This document shows, piece by piece, positions 18,090 to 26,116 of a DNA stretch of 43,806 bases (positions within the stretch are counted from its first letter, which is position 1; each line of letters starts with the position of its first letter). The stretch spans positions 1-43,806 of the forward strand of contig MBFK01000114.1 in the NCBI GenBank assembly GCA_001704765.1, read 5' to 3'. Both the position numbers and the translations under genes were made by a program. This stretch comes from Sinorhizobium shofinae (GTDB lineage Bacteria; Pseudomonadota; Alphaproteobacteria; Rhizobiales; Rhizobiaceae). Under the pieces are notes generated by a model. The model worked only from the letters and a program-made list of their open reading frames with translations, ran no database searches and was not told the DNA's origin.

Positions 18090-19481
18090 ATGACCTATAT
18101 CGACATCATCGAACGTGCCGTCGCAGCGCACGCAGACAATCTGAAATCCGTGTCTGACGCAATCTGGTCCTTCGCCGAGATCCGCTACGAGGAGACGAAG
18201 TCTGCGGCTCTTCTCGCGGACGAACTGGAAAAGGCCGGTTTCGCCGTCACCCGCAACGCCGGCAACATCGAAACCGCCTTCGTCGCCAGCTACGGCGAGG
18301 AGCATCCTGTCGTCGCAATCTTGGGCGAGTTCGACGCTTTGACGGGACTTAGTCAGAAGGGTGGTGTTGCCAGTCACGATCCGATCACACAGGGCGGGAA
18401 CGGCCATGGCTGCGGTCATAACCTTCTTGGCACCGGCTCTTTGGCGGCAGTGCTGGCGCTGAAAGCGTGCAAAGACGAATTGGGGCTAAAAGGTACGATT
18501 CGTTATTATGGCTGCCCGGCGGAGGAAGGTGGCGGCGGTAAGGCCTACATGGCGCGGGAAGGTTTGTTTTCCGACGTCGACGTGGCCTTCACTTGGCATC
18601 CATGGGACGAGAACCTGGCCTACAATGCGCGCATGTTGGCCACCAACCAGCTCTACTTCACCTTTCGGGGCACAAGCGCACACGCCGGATTCGAGCCGCA
18701 TTTGGGGCGTTCGGCGCTGGATGCGGTCGAACTGACGAACGTCGGTTGCAACTATCTCCGCGAGCACATCATCCAGGATGGTCGCATTCACTATGCGATC
18801 ACCGACGCCGGCGGTCGCGCGCCGAATGTGGTGCAATCCCAGGCCCAGGTACTTTACAAGGTCCGAGCGCCCCGAATGGATCAGGTCCGCGAAATCACCG
18901 AAAGGGTGAAGAACGTCGCTGGCGGTGCCGCGCAGATGACAGGCACCGAACTGGAAATTACCTTCGATGCGGCTTCGGCCGATCTGGTGCCGAACGTCAC
19001 GCTTGCCCGGATGATGCACGAGGAGTTCGAGAAGCTCGGCGTGGCAAGCTTCTCAAACAGCGAGAAGGATTTTGCCGGAAGCATTCAGCAGACCTTCTCG
19101 GCCGAGGTGCAGGCGAGGATTGCCAAGCGCGGAAAGATCTTGTCGGAAGAGCTGAATGCTTTCGAAGAAAAGCCGACGTTCCTGCATGGCTCGACCGATG
19201 TGGGCGACGTGAGCTGGCTCGTTCCGACCGGACAGGTCTATATGGCGACCGCAGCCTATGGCACCCCGCCGCACACCTGGCAGATCGTGGCTCAGGGAAC
19301 TTCCGGCTACGCCCACAAGGGAATGCTGCAGGCTGGCAAGGTCCTCGCGGCATCTGCGGTCCGGGCACTCACGGACTCGGAACTGATCGCGGCTGCTAGG
19401 ACCGAGCATCGCAAGCAACTGGGAGGCGAGAGTTACGTTCCGCTGATCCCCGCGGACGCAAAACCCCGGCGTCTGCGTTGA
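18090..19481 (+). CDS. M20 family amidohydrolase, AbgB-like
   Basis: A 463-residue zinc hydrolase of the AbgB/p-aminobenzoyl-glutamate hydrolase branch. Metal and catalytic motifs are NGHGCGHNLLGTGS (about 110-120), PAEEGGGGK (about 145-153), HPWDENL, an insert dimerisation domain (about 185-300), and C-terminal HGSTDVGDVSW with PPHTW. AbgB relatives cut the amide between an aromatic acid and an amino acid. ATG 18090 has GAAGG upstream and follows the transporter by 9 bp. The next gene was an aspartase, so the conjugate might release aspartate. That is inference; the true substrate is unknown. Confidence 0.92.
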   Translation: MTYIDIIERAVAAHADNLKSVSDAIWSFAEIRYEETKSAALLADELEKAGFAVTRNAGNIETAFVASYGEEHPVVAILGEFDALTGLSQKGGVASHDPITQGGNGHGCGHNLLGTGSLAAVLALKACKDELGLKGTIRYYGCPAEEGGGGKAYMAREGLFSDVDVAFTWHPWDENLAYNARMLATNQLYFTFRGTSAHAGFEPHLGRSALDAVELTNVGCNYLREHIIQDGRIHYAITDAGGRAPNVVQSQAQVLYKVRAPRMDQVREITERVKNVAGGAAQMTGTELEITFDAASADLVPNVTLARMMHEEFEKLGVASFSNSEKDFAGSIQQTFSAEVQARIAKRGKILSEELNAFEEKPTFLHGSTDVGDVSWLVPTGQVYMATAAYGTPPHTWQIVAQGTSGYAHKGMLQAGKVLAASAVRALTDSELIAAARTEHRKQLGGESYVPLIPADAKPRRLR

Positions 19482-19526
19482 AGCAATGGAAGGACTGCGG
19501 TCCTGCCGATCTCCCAAGGTGCCCTG

Positions 19527-20400
19527 ATGATCCTGTCTACCAATGTCCGTATCGAGCACGACCTGATCGGAGATCTTCCGGTTCCGATCGAAGCCTACTA
19601 CGGCGTTCATACCCCGCGCGCCGTGGAAAACTTCCCGATCTCGGGGCAACGCCTTTCCGACGCGCCAGACCTCATCGCGGCACTGGCAGCGATCAAGGAA
19701 GCCGCCGCCCAGGCGAACATGGATCTGGGTCTCCTCGATCCCAGGCAGGGAGAGGCGATCGTCCAGGCCTCCCAAGAAATCCGCTCCGGTGCGCTGCATG
19801 ACCAGTTCGTCGTCGACCTCATCCAGGCGGTGCCGGCACTTCCACCAACATGAATGCCAACGAGGTCATCGCCAACAGGGCGCTGGAGATCCTCGGACAT
19901 GCGCGCGGCGACTGCGCGCATCTGCATCCGAACGAGCATGTGAACCTCGGTCAATCTACGAACGAGTCTATCCGACGGCTCTCAAGCTGGCAGCCTGGGT
20001 CGGCATCGCCCGGCTGATCGCGGCCATGTGCTGCGCATCGCCTTCGCCGACAAGGCCACAGAGCTCGCCCGTGTACTGAAGATGGGGCGCACTCAGTTGC
20101 AGGATGCGGTTCCCATGACCCTAGGCCAGGAGTTCGGAACATACGCGCTCATGCTGTCGGAAGACGAGGCACGTCTCTCTGAAGCGGTGCAGTTGATCCG
20201 CGAGATCAATCTGGGCGCGACGGCGATCGGAACCGGGATTACGGCCCATCCCGAATACGCGGCCAAGGTCAGAGAAACCGGCTCTCTGTCATCGTCGGGT
20301 TCGAGCTGGTGACCGCACCGGACCTCGTGGAGGCGGCGCAGGATTGCGGGGCCCTTCGTTCAGCTTTCAGGCGTACTGAAGCGGGTCTCTGGTGTTTGCC
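19527..20400 (+). pseudogene. aspA: Aspartate ammonia-lyase, frameshifted and 3'-truncated
   Basis: Aspartase converts aspartate to fumarate and ammonia. Recognisable blocks occur in order but in different frames: DLPVPIEAYYGVHTPRAVENF, then [79 protein letters not shown], and APDLVEAAQDCGA. Frame breaks lie near 19830, 19950, 20027, 20282 and 20351. The signature loop GSSIMPAKVNP and the C-terminal third are absent. The sequence becomes unrelated shortly after the LSGVLKRVS block, near 20390. It follows the amidohydrolase by 45 bp and was probably part of the same operon. It cannot produce active enzyme. Confidence 0.88.
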
Positions 20401-20500
20401 AATCAGGTCTAAGCAATTCGTGTCGGGTTGGACATGTCAAAGCCTGAAGAGCCGCCGCTCTGTTGCACCAGTGGTTTCAAGTGAGTTCTTCGGCAGTCTA

Positions 20501-21142
20501 CTAATGTGCAACCTGGGAAGCTGCTGACATCAATTCCTCAGGATTCGGTGTCTTGAACGTTTGGAGCCCACTCTCCAGAACTTCAGTGAAAGTCCAGCGG
20601 ACGATGCCCTCCCGGTCGATGAGGAACTGGCCGACAAGCTGCTCCTGGTCGGAAGTCATCATCTGCTGATCGGCTTCCGTGACTTCATATCCTTCCTTCT
20701 TGTTAAGAAACTCGTCCATTTCGATCACACCCATTGGCTCGGGCAGCTCGCCTGGAAGATCGATCAAAATTGCCATGACGGCATCCGTCCCGACTTCGGG
20801 CAAGCCGAAGGCGCGGTGCGAAGCCCTTACCGGGTCGGATGCAGCAAGAAGACCGGGGATCGGATGGTAACGGAAATAGAGTCGGGCGCGTTCAACCGGG
20901 GTGTTTACCACCGCCAGAGATTGGACGCCTTTCTCGCGCAGGGCCGGGTTGAGCTGCGCCATTGCCGCAACATGGCGCCGGCAGAACGGGCAATGCAGGC
21001 CTCGAAACAGACCGATCAACAACGGGCTGCGGCCGCGAAAATCATCAAGGGCGATCTTCCCCTCGCGAGAGATCGCATCGAGTACAATGTTCGGGGCCCG
21101 GTCGCCCGGCTGCAGTGGGCGGTCGACATTGCTCGTGGACAT
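20501..21142 (-). CDS. Peroxiredoxin-like (AhpC/TSA fold) redoxin
   Basis: A 213-residue thioredoxin-fold protein. Residues 10-40 (PGDRAPNIVLDA, DDFRGRSPLLIG) open an AhpC/TSA domain, and the active site is C51-P-F-C54 in RGLHCPFCRRH. The CxxC pair makes it more like a redoxin or thiol oxidoreductase than a classic 2-Cys peroxiredoxin. ATG 21142 has a strong AGGAGG eight bases upstream. The frame is open 13 codons further, but that extension is not needed. It is divergent from the carboxymuconolactone-decarboxylase remnant and the hydrolase. Confidence 0.85.
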   Translation of the reverse strand: MSTSNVDRPLQPGDRAPNIVLDAISREGKIALDDFRGRSPLLIGLFRGLHCPFCRRHVAAMAQLNPALREKGVQSLAVVNTPVERARLYFRYHPIPGLLAASDPVRASHRAFGLPEVGTDAVMAILIDLPGELPEPMGVIEMDEFLNKKEGYEVTEADQQMMTSDQEQLVGQFLIDREGIVRWTFTEVLESGLQTFKTPNPEELMSAASQVAH

Positions 21143-21377
21143 GGACAGACCTCCTGTGCCGGATCCGTCAAGGGAAGGCATTCGCTCTTTGGTCCATATT
21201 AATCCTTCGGCCGACCGCGCTCACGGTCAAATTACTATCAGCGCCGGGTTTCGCGCCATTTTGTAGCGGCATGACGCTTTGGGTCGAAAGGCGCGCCGCT
21301 GAGCGGTAGTCATCCGGCGGCCGTTGAAGCGCGAACTGGACTTCGGCGAGCGTTCTCGGTTTGTTTAAGATCGCATA

Positions 21378-21554
21378 ATGTATTGTGCGGAACTGAACGT
21401 ACGCATTGCTCCGGTTCACGTCGAAGGCGCGCTGAGCACCGGAGCGACAAGGCGAGAGGTGACCGAAGCCATACTCCACATGCTCCCCTGTGCTGGCTTC
21501 AGCCGCGTTCAGTCAGCCATGGCGTTAGCAAACCAGGTTTTTTCCGAACAGTAG
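21378..21554 (+). pseudogene. Carboxymuconolactone decarboxylase/AhpD-like C-terminal remnant
   Basis: A 58-codon frame contains the C-terminal half of a CMD-family protein: HVEGALSTGATRREVTEA followed by ILHMLPCAGFSRVQSAMALA. The family's N-terminal half, including any CxxC site, is missing, and a stop lies four codons before the ATG. The remnant ends about 90 bp upstream of the alpha/beta hydrolase gene. CMD proteins and such hydrolases are often neighbours, so this may once have been a two-gene unit. Whether the short frame is still translated is unknown. Confidence 0.6.
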
Positions 21555-21645
21555 AAAAACAAGCCGGAGACCAGGGCGAGTATAAGATGAGAACCAGTTC
21601 GTCTGCATGCGCGACTCTGTCCGGACAACCCGTGGAGAATGTTGA

Positions 21646-22476
21646 ATGTCATGGAAACTCGATGAGACCGTGCAAACATGTGCGGGCAAGGTGGCAGCGG
21701 GTCGAGTTGGGAGCGGGCCTGCGCTCGTGCTGGCTCATGGTTGGCCGTGGTCCTCGTTCTCTTGGCACCGGATCACTCCGGATCTTGCAGAGCGATATCG
21801 CGTCCATTGGTACGATATGCCGGGATACGGGCAATCTGCCAAAGACGCGGAGCAGCGTACGTCGCTCGACGTGCAAGGAGAGGTGTTTGCCGAAATGCTT
21901 GCGCATTGGGGCCTTGAACAGCCGATCGTCATTGCCCACGATATGGGCGGAGCGGCGACGCTGCGCGCGCATCTACTGCATGGCTGCGATTTCGAACGGT
22001 ATATTCTGATGAATGTCGTTGCGATGCGCCCGTGGGGCTCGGAATTCTTCGATCATGTTGGTCGCCACCTGGAAGCCTTTCTGGGTCTCCCACCGCATAT
22101 CCACAAGGCGGTCGTTGCCGCCTACATCAAGGGAGCGATCGTCAACGACATCGATCCTGCAGATTTCGATAAGCTCGTTGAGCCGTGGCTCTCCGAGGAG
22201 GGACGAGTAAGTTTTTATCGGCAATTCGCGCAAGCCGATGAGCAATACACTGCCGAAGTCGAGCCGGCGTTCGGGGACATCCGCTGCCCGGTCAAGATCA
22301 TCTGGGGCGAGAAGGATCCGTGGATCCCGCTGGAGCGAGGCAAAGCCCTTCATGCGCTGATCCCGCAAGCATCATTCGAACCCTTGCCGGGCGTTGGTCA
22401 CTTACTTCAACTCGAATCCCCGCAGCTCCTGCTGCGGCGATTGAACGGATTTCTTTCACGCGAAAGCGACGGCTGA
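21646..22476 (+). CDS. Alpha/beta hydrolase, haloacetate-dehalogenase/epoxide-hydrolase-like
   Basis: A 276-residue alpha/beta-fold hydrolase. The oxyanion motif HGWP is at 31-34. The nucleophile elbow AHDMGG carries an aspartate (D99) instead of serine, the acid is the Asp in GEKDPWIP (about 226), and the base is the His in GVGHLLQLE (about 250). Asp nucleophiles in this fold belong to haloalkane/haloacetate dehalogenases and epoxide hydrolases. No signal peptide is seen, so it is cytoplasmic. ATG 21646 has GGAG eight bases upstream. The substrate cannot be named. Confidence 0.9.
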   Translation: MSWKLDETVQTCAGKVAAGRVGSGPALVLAHGWPWSSFSWHRITPDLAERYRVHWYDMPGYGQSAKDAEQRTSLDVQGEVFAEMLAHWGLEQPIVIAHDMGGAATLRAHLLHGCDFERYILMNVVAMRPWGSEFFDHVGRHLEAFLGLPPHIHKAVVAAYIKGAIVNDIDPADFDKLVEPWLSEEGRVSFYRQFAQADEQYTAEVEPAFGDIRCPVKIIWGEKDPWIPLERGKALHALIPQASFEPLPGVGHLLQLESPQLLLRRLNGFLSRESDG

Positions 22477-22494
22477 ACAAGGGACCAAGCTCGG

Positions 22495-23172
22495 TTATCG
22501 CGTGTCGCCAAGCGACAAGACAGTGCGAGGCAACTGCACAGGCTTTTGGCGAGCGCAGTTCTCAAGTGCGCGATAAACGCAAGGCATTCTGCAAGGCTTG
22601 GCGAACATTGGCTTCGTAAACATGAACTCCCACATGAAACTCGCACTTTTGCGCATGATCAGGTTCATGTCTGGAGGCTGTTCGAAGGGAACGATCGAGC
22701 AGATCTTGCCCTGAGGCGCCAGAATCTCCGCAAGTGCCGGATAATGTCGATCCGGATCATTGAGAAGCAGTATCAAATCCGGTGACGCCCTCCCTAACGA
22801 CGCCAGTTGAGCGGCCATATCAGAGAAATGATCTATGACCGCATGGGCGCCGAGCCGTTCGCACCAGCCGCGCGATTGTGCTCGCGAGGCGGTGGCGATG
22901 ACGGTCAGGCCGGGGACGAGGTGAGCAAGCTGGATGGCGACTGATCCAACCCCACCGGCGCCGCCGACAATTAGAATAGTACGATCGATTGGTGGACCAG
23001 CGATCTGTAAACCCAGCCGCTCGAAGAGCGCCTCCCAGGCGGTCAGCGTCAGGGGGAGCCGCGGCAGTTTCAGCGGCGGATAGCGACATCGGTCGATGAC
23101 CGACGATCGCGGCATTTACCACGTGGAATTCGCTGTTGGCGCCCGGACGGGTTAAATCATTGGCGTAATAGA
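22495..23172 (-). pseudogene. MDR/zinc-type alcohol dehydrogenase-like reductase, broken
   Basis: A medium-chain reductase remnant. From the right, VYYANDLTRPGANSEFHVVN and IVGHRPMSLSAAE are in one frame. After a break near 23070 the protein continues with LTAWEALFERLGL, the NAD(P)-binding ILIVGGAGGVGSVAIQLA, and WEFMFTKPMFAKP. The N-terminal third is missing and the C-terminal substrate domain ends early, in unrelated sequence. The full-length family is about 340 residues. It sits tail to tail with the hydrolase gene. It is non-functional as it stands. Confidence 0.82.
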
Positions 23173-23241
23173 CGTTTTTGAACCGTCATTGGGGAGGGCA
23201 ACCTTGGCATGAAGCTCCTCTGTATCCACGAGGGGAATTTC

Positions 23242-23410
23242 ATGCCGTCAAAGAGAAGGCTGACCATGCGACACATACGACAGATGCTGCGGCTCTCTGC
23301 CGGCGGGACAAGCGTACGCGAGATTGCCGTGGTGCTCGGGATCGCCCGACGTACGGTGCAAGATAACTGGATCGGGCTAAGGCCGCTGGGCCGGAAGTGG
23401 CATCACTGCC
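23242..23410 (+). mobile_element. istA: IS21-family istA transposase, 5' remnant
   Basis: ATG 23242 with AGGGG upstream opens MPSKRRLTMRHIRQMLRLS and GTSVREIAVVLGIARRTVQDN, the N-terminal helix-turn-helix of IS21-type IstA. A frameshift near 23367 moves the next block (LDRAKAAGPEVASLP) into another frame, and the DDE catalytic domain and istB are absent. It is an old insertion that has been mostly deleted, adjacent to the broken reductase. Confidence 0.75.
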
Positions 23411-23655
23411 ATTTAGGAACGTGATGACGACTGCTTCTAGCGCACAAACGCAAGTCGCACTTCACCGGCGGCAACCCGGCCGGCCCGATTCGTCGCGACG
23501 AGGGTTAGGTCTTGGTTTGCGGCCTTCGCTTATTCGCATTCGGGCTCAGGCCGCTACGTCAACACTCGCTATCAGCACGAAGGCAATCCGACGCAGCAGG
23601 CGATCGCCACCTATGAGCCGCTGTTGTCGGGAAGCTTGCAAAGGTGCCGGAAGTG
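23411..23655 (+). other. Degenerate coding remnant, unidentified
   Basis: Protein-like stretches remain in two frames, KSHFTGGNPAGPIRRDEG near 23455-23510 and YVNTRYQHEGNPTQQAIATY near 23555-23615, but no continuous gene. I cannot name the family. The stretch fills the gap between the istA remnant and the toxin-antitoxin promoter. Confidence 0.35.
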
Positions 23656-23693
23656 CCATATATTTTGCACAGTAAATTGGTTGTTGTATATGG
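23656..23693 (+). promoter_or_regulatory. Promoter with inverted repeat for the Xre/RES operon
   Basis: CCATATA (23656-23662) and TATATGG (23687-23693) form a perfect 7-bp inverted repeat. Between and within them lie TTGCAC (23665-23670) and TATATG (23687-23692) with a 16-bp spacer, a plausible -35/-10 pair. The repeat overlaps the -10 box, 11 bp before the antitoxin ATG, which fits autorepression by the Xre antitoxin. Confidence 0.55.
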
Positions 23694-23703
23694 CGGATCG
23701 AGC

Positions 23704-24093
23704 ATGATTCAGGTTTTGAAAGCTTCCGAGCACAGCGGTCCCTTGGTCCTGTCTTATATGGATCGGGCTGGCAAGATCGCAGTTGAACGCGTCGCAAACG
23801 GCTTCGGTATGTCAAAGAGCCAGCTAGCCGAGACTGCGGGGTTGTCGCGCGAAACGCTGTATCGAAGCGGGCGCAGCCAAGGCGCGAGAACGCAGAGCCG
23901 CCTTCGAGAAATGCTGGAGATTATCAGCCGTGTCTCCGATTGGGCTGGCGGCAAGGAGCAGGCAATGGCCTGGTACCGTGCCCAACCGCTACCAGCCTTT
24001 GGGGGACGCACGGCAGAGGCGCTCGTAAAGGATGGTAAGGCTGCAGCTGTACGCGACTACCTCGATCATATGGCCCTCGGGGGCTTCGCTTGA
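23704..24093 (+). CDS. Xre-type antitoxin with C-terminal MbcA/ParS (DUF2384) domain
   Basis: A 129-residue antitoxin. An N-terminal Xre-like helix-turn-helix (about 35-60, KSQLAETAGLSRETLYR) precedes the toxin-binding C-terminal domain (about 75-125, REMLEIISRVSDWAGGKEQAMAWYR and GRTAEALVKDGKAAAVRDYLDHM). This pairing is standard for RES toxins (ParS/ParT, MbcA/MbcT). ATG 23704 is chosen; a GTG at 23644 would place the operator inside the gene. The stop overlaps the TTG of the toxin gene. Confidence 0.9.
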   Translation: MIQVLKASEHSGPLVLSYMDRAGKIAVERVANGFGMSKSQLAETAGLSRETLYRSGRSQGARTQSRLREMLEIISRVSDWAGGKEQAMAWYRAQPLPAFGGRTAEALVKDGKAAAVRDYLDHMALGGFA

Positions 24094-24608
24094 GGTTTGT
24101 GGGGAGCTGCTATCGCGCACATGACCCACGCTGGGCTTTCAAACCGGTCTCAGGAGATGGCGCCGCTATAAGGGGCGCGCGCTTCAATCCAAAAGGCGTG
24201 CCGACCCTCTACTTGGCGCTCAGCGTCATGACGGCAGTCAAGGAAGCCAACCAGGGATTTGCGCATCGCATCGACCCGTGTGTACTTTGTTCCTATGACG
24301 TCGATTGCGAAGACGTCTTGGATCTTGCTTCTGAGACTGGGCGAGTCGCAAATTCCGTCTCGGTGGAGGAAATGGCATGTAGCTGGGCGACTGCCCTTGC
24401 CGAAGGGAGGAGACCCGCGTCATGGGCAATTTATGATCGCCTGGTCGCGCGGGGAACGGCGGGTATCTTGGCGCCTAGCTTCGCACCCGGCGCCGAAGAA
24501 GATGATCGAAACTTAATTCTCTGGAAATGGGGACAGGACCTGCCGCACAAAGTGGAGGTGAATGATCCGAGCGGCCGGCTACCCAAGGATCAGCTATCCT
24601 GGGATTAG
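24090..24608 (+). CDS. RES-domain toxin (NAD+-degrading)
   Basis: A 172-residue RES toxin. Family members degrade NAD+ by phosphorolysis or hydrolysis and stop growth unless bound by the cognate Xre/ParS antitoxin. The fold's Arg-Glu-Ser signature is present: the Arg in ARFNPKGVPTLYLA (about 31), the Glu in AVKEANQ (about 52), and the Ser in LAPSFAPGAEEDDRNL (about 131). The start is TTG 24090, inside the antitoxin stop (TTGA), which couples translation. The pair appears complete and intact. Confidence 0.9.
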   Translation: MRFVGSCYRAHDPRWAFKPVSGDGAAIRGARFNPKGVPTLYLALSVMTAVKEANQGFAHRIDPCVLCSYDVDCEDVLDLASETGRVANSVSVEEMACSWATALAEGRRPASWAIYDRLVARGTAGILAPSFAPGAEEDDRNLILWKWGQDLPHKVEVNDPSGRLPKDQLSWD

Positions 24609-24733
24609 GTTCGGTTCCATCGCATCAAAATGAACTTGGAGCGCCGTCCCGGACTCCTTATTGATCCACATCTTGCCTCGAATATCCGAGCGGATCGCCA
24701 CGACTCCAATGACGGGGACACGTTAGCGATTTC
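24594..24733 (-). pseudogene. Possible histidine-kinase C-terminal remnant
   Basis: About 42 codons read IGVVAIRSDIRGKMWINKES followed by GTALQVHFDAMEP, a pattern like the last strand and G-box of a kinase ATPase domain (GG-x-I-x-S-x-x-GT-x-l-x-v-x-F). The stop lies inside the RES gene end. The rest of any kinase is missing. This is a pattern match only. The remaining 24734-24935 shows no gene. Confidence 0.3.
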
Positions 24734-24935
24734 CGAGGTCGCGCAGGCGTGGGGGCTTCAGTCACATGGGGCGCTTCGCGGCGTTCTGCTACGACGCCTT
24801 CGGCTAGAGACCTCCCGAAACGACAAACCTTGTTTCAAAGGGCGAGGCACAGCTTCCACCGGGCTCGAATACTCGACACCGGGTATGATGGCCGATGGAG
24901 GTTGGAGCGTTTACCGGTTGCTGCTGCGTCATCTG

Positions 24936-25967
24936 CTATGCGGCCGACGCGCATTCGCGCAAACGCGCCGTGGCCCTCGTGCTGAGTGTGCTGCGGTTTC
25001 TCGTCTCATGCGGGGAGCAGCCATATGTTTCGCGGTAGCATTTCGAGAAGTGGGAAGCCGACACGAAGCCGCACGCGATAGCGACTTCCACGATCGGTAT
25101 CGGGGTCTGAACCAACAGTTGCTGGGCGCGTTCGAGACGAAGCTTCAGATAGTAGCGTGCCGGAGAACAGCGCAGTTCGGTGCGAAAGATTCGCTCGATC
25201 TGCCGGCGCGAGAGCCCTATGGATGCGGTGAGTTCATCGATCTGCATCGGCTCCGTTAAAGTCTGCTCCATCTTCTCCACCAACATCATCACCGTCCGAT
25301 CTTGGACGCCAACGCGTTGCGCGAAGGGAAGGCGCTGCCGGTCACCCGGGCCACGCACACGATCGACGAGCGCTAGCTCGCATATGCTGCTGATTACATC
25401 GTCGCCGACATCACGCTGAATGATGTGGAGCATCATGTCGAAGGAAGCGGCGCCGCCGGCACACGTGAATATGTTGCCGTCAACTTCGTAGATGCCCGTG
25501 TTGACGTTTGCACCACGATACTGCTCGACAAATCCGGGAATGTTTTCCCAGTGGATCGCGCATTTTCTCTCATTGAGCAGCCCCGCTTTTGCGAGGATAT
25601 AGGCACCTGTGCATAGGCTCCCAACCGCGAGGCCACGATGCCGACATTCGCGTAACCATGCCTCAGCTGCGCGGTCGGCGTGTCGATGAACGTGCTTGCC
25701 CCCACAAACGAGAGCCATGGACGGTCGCTGCAGGGTGGCGAGATGCTGGCGTTCGACCGCGACGGAGTTGTTTGCTTCTAACGTGAGGCCGCAGCTTGCG
25801 CGGACCTTCCCGCCATCGGCAGTCGCCACCCGCCAGGCATAGGCCTCGTAGCCGAGGTTGGCGTTGGCCATCCTCAGCGCCTCAACCGCCGAGGAGAAAG
25901 CCAGCATTGTGAAGTCCGGGATCAAATAGAAAACAAACAGACGCGGTTCGGCGCTTACCGTTCTCAT
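24936..25967 (-). CDS. GlxA-family transcriptional regulator (DJ-1/PfpI + AraC HTH), GbdR/CdhR-like
   Basis: A 343-residue activator. The N-terminal amidase-like domain (about 10-190, RLFVFYLIPDFTMLAFSSAV, GSLCTGAYILAKAGLL, TCAGGAASFDMML) is a ligand-sensing, catalytically unimportant DJ-1 fold. The C-terminal AraC double helix-turn-helix (about 225-320) ends in IVEVAIACGFVSASHFSKCY. Relatives such as GbdR, SouR and CdhR respond to glycine betaine, sarcosine or carnitine. ATG 25967 lies 10 bp after GGAGG; an ATG nine bases earlier and a longer frame to 26018 are open. It is divergent from a second GlxA regulator and 1.6 kb from a BCCT transporter, so a betaine-type signal is plausible. Confidence 0.9.
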   Translation of the reverse strand: MRTVSAEPRLFVFYLIPDFTMLAFSSAVEALRMANANLGYEAYAWRVATADGGKVRASCGLTLEANNSVAVERQHLATLQRPSMALVCGGKHVHRHADRAAEAWLRECRHRGLAVGSLCTGAYILAKAGLLNERKCAIHWENIPGFVEQYRGANVNTGIYEVDGNIFTCAGGAASFDMMLHIIQRDVGDDVISSICELALVDRVRGPGDRQRLPFAQRVGVQDRTVMMLVEKMEQTLTEPMQIDELTASIGLSRRQIERIFRTELRCSPARYYLKLRLERAQQLLVQTPIPIVEVAIACGFVSASHFSKCYRETYGCSPHETRNRSTLSTRATARLRECASAA

Positions 25968-26030
25968 GGAAGACATCCCTCCGATCCTTGGCTGAACAGC
26001 TCGCACCCTCAAGGCCACACTGTCTGCCCT

Positions 26031-26042
26031 CCGACATGTCGG
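26031..26042. promoter_or_regulatory. Palindrome between two divergent GlxA regulators
   Basis: CCGACATGTCGG is a perfect 12-bp palindrome in the 149-bp gap between the two regulator starts, 64 bp from one and 74 bp from the other. It is a candidate shared operator; AraC-type proteins more often use direct repeats, so this is tentative. Confidence 0.35.
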
Positions 26043-26116
26043 CGAATATTGACGTGTCCTAAAAATCTGAAAAGAATAATTGCGTCATATCGGCGGTAGA
26101 AACGAGACATTCGCGG

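Noticed and set aside
24630..25259. A 209-codon plus-strand frame after the RES toxin
   Set aside because: Runs antisense into the AraC domain of the GlxA regulator; no ribosome site or motif.
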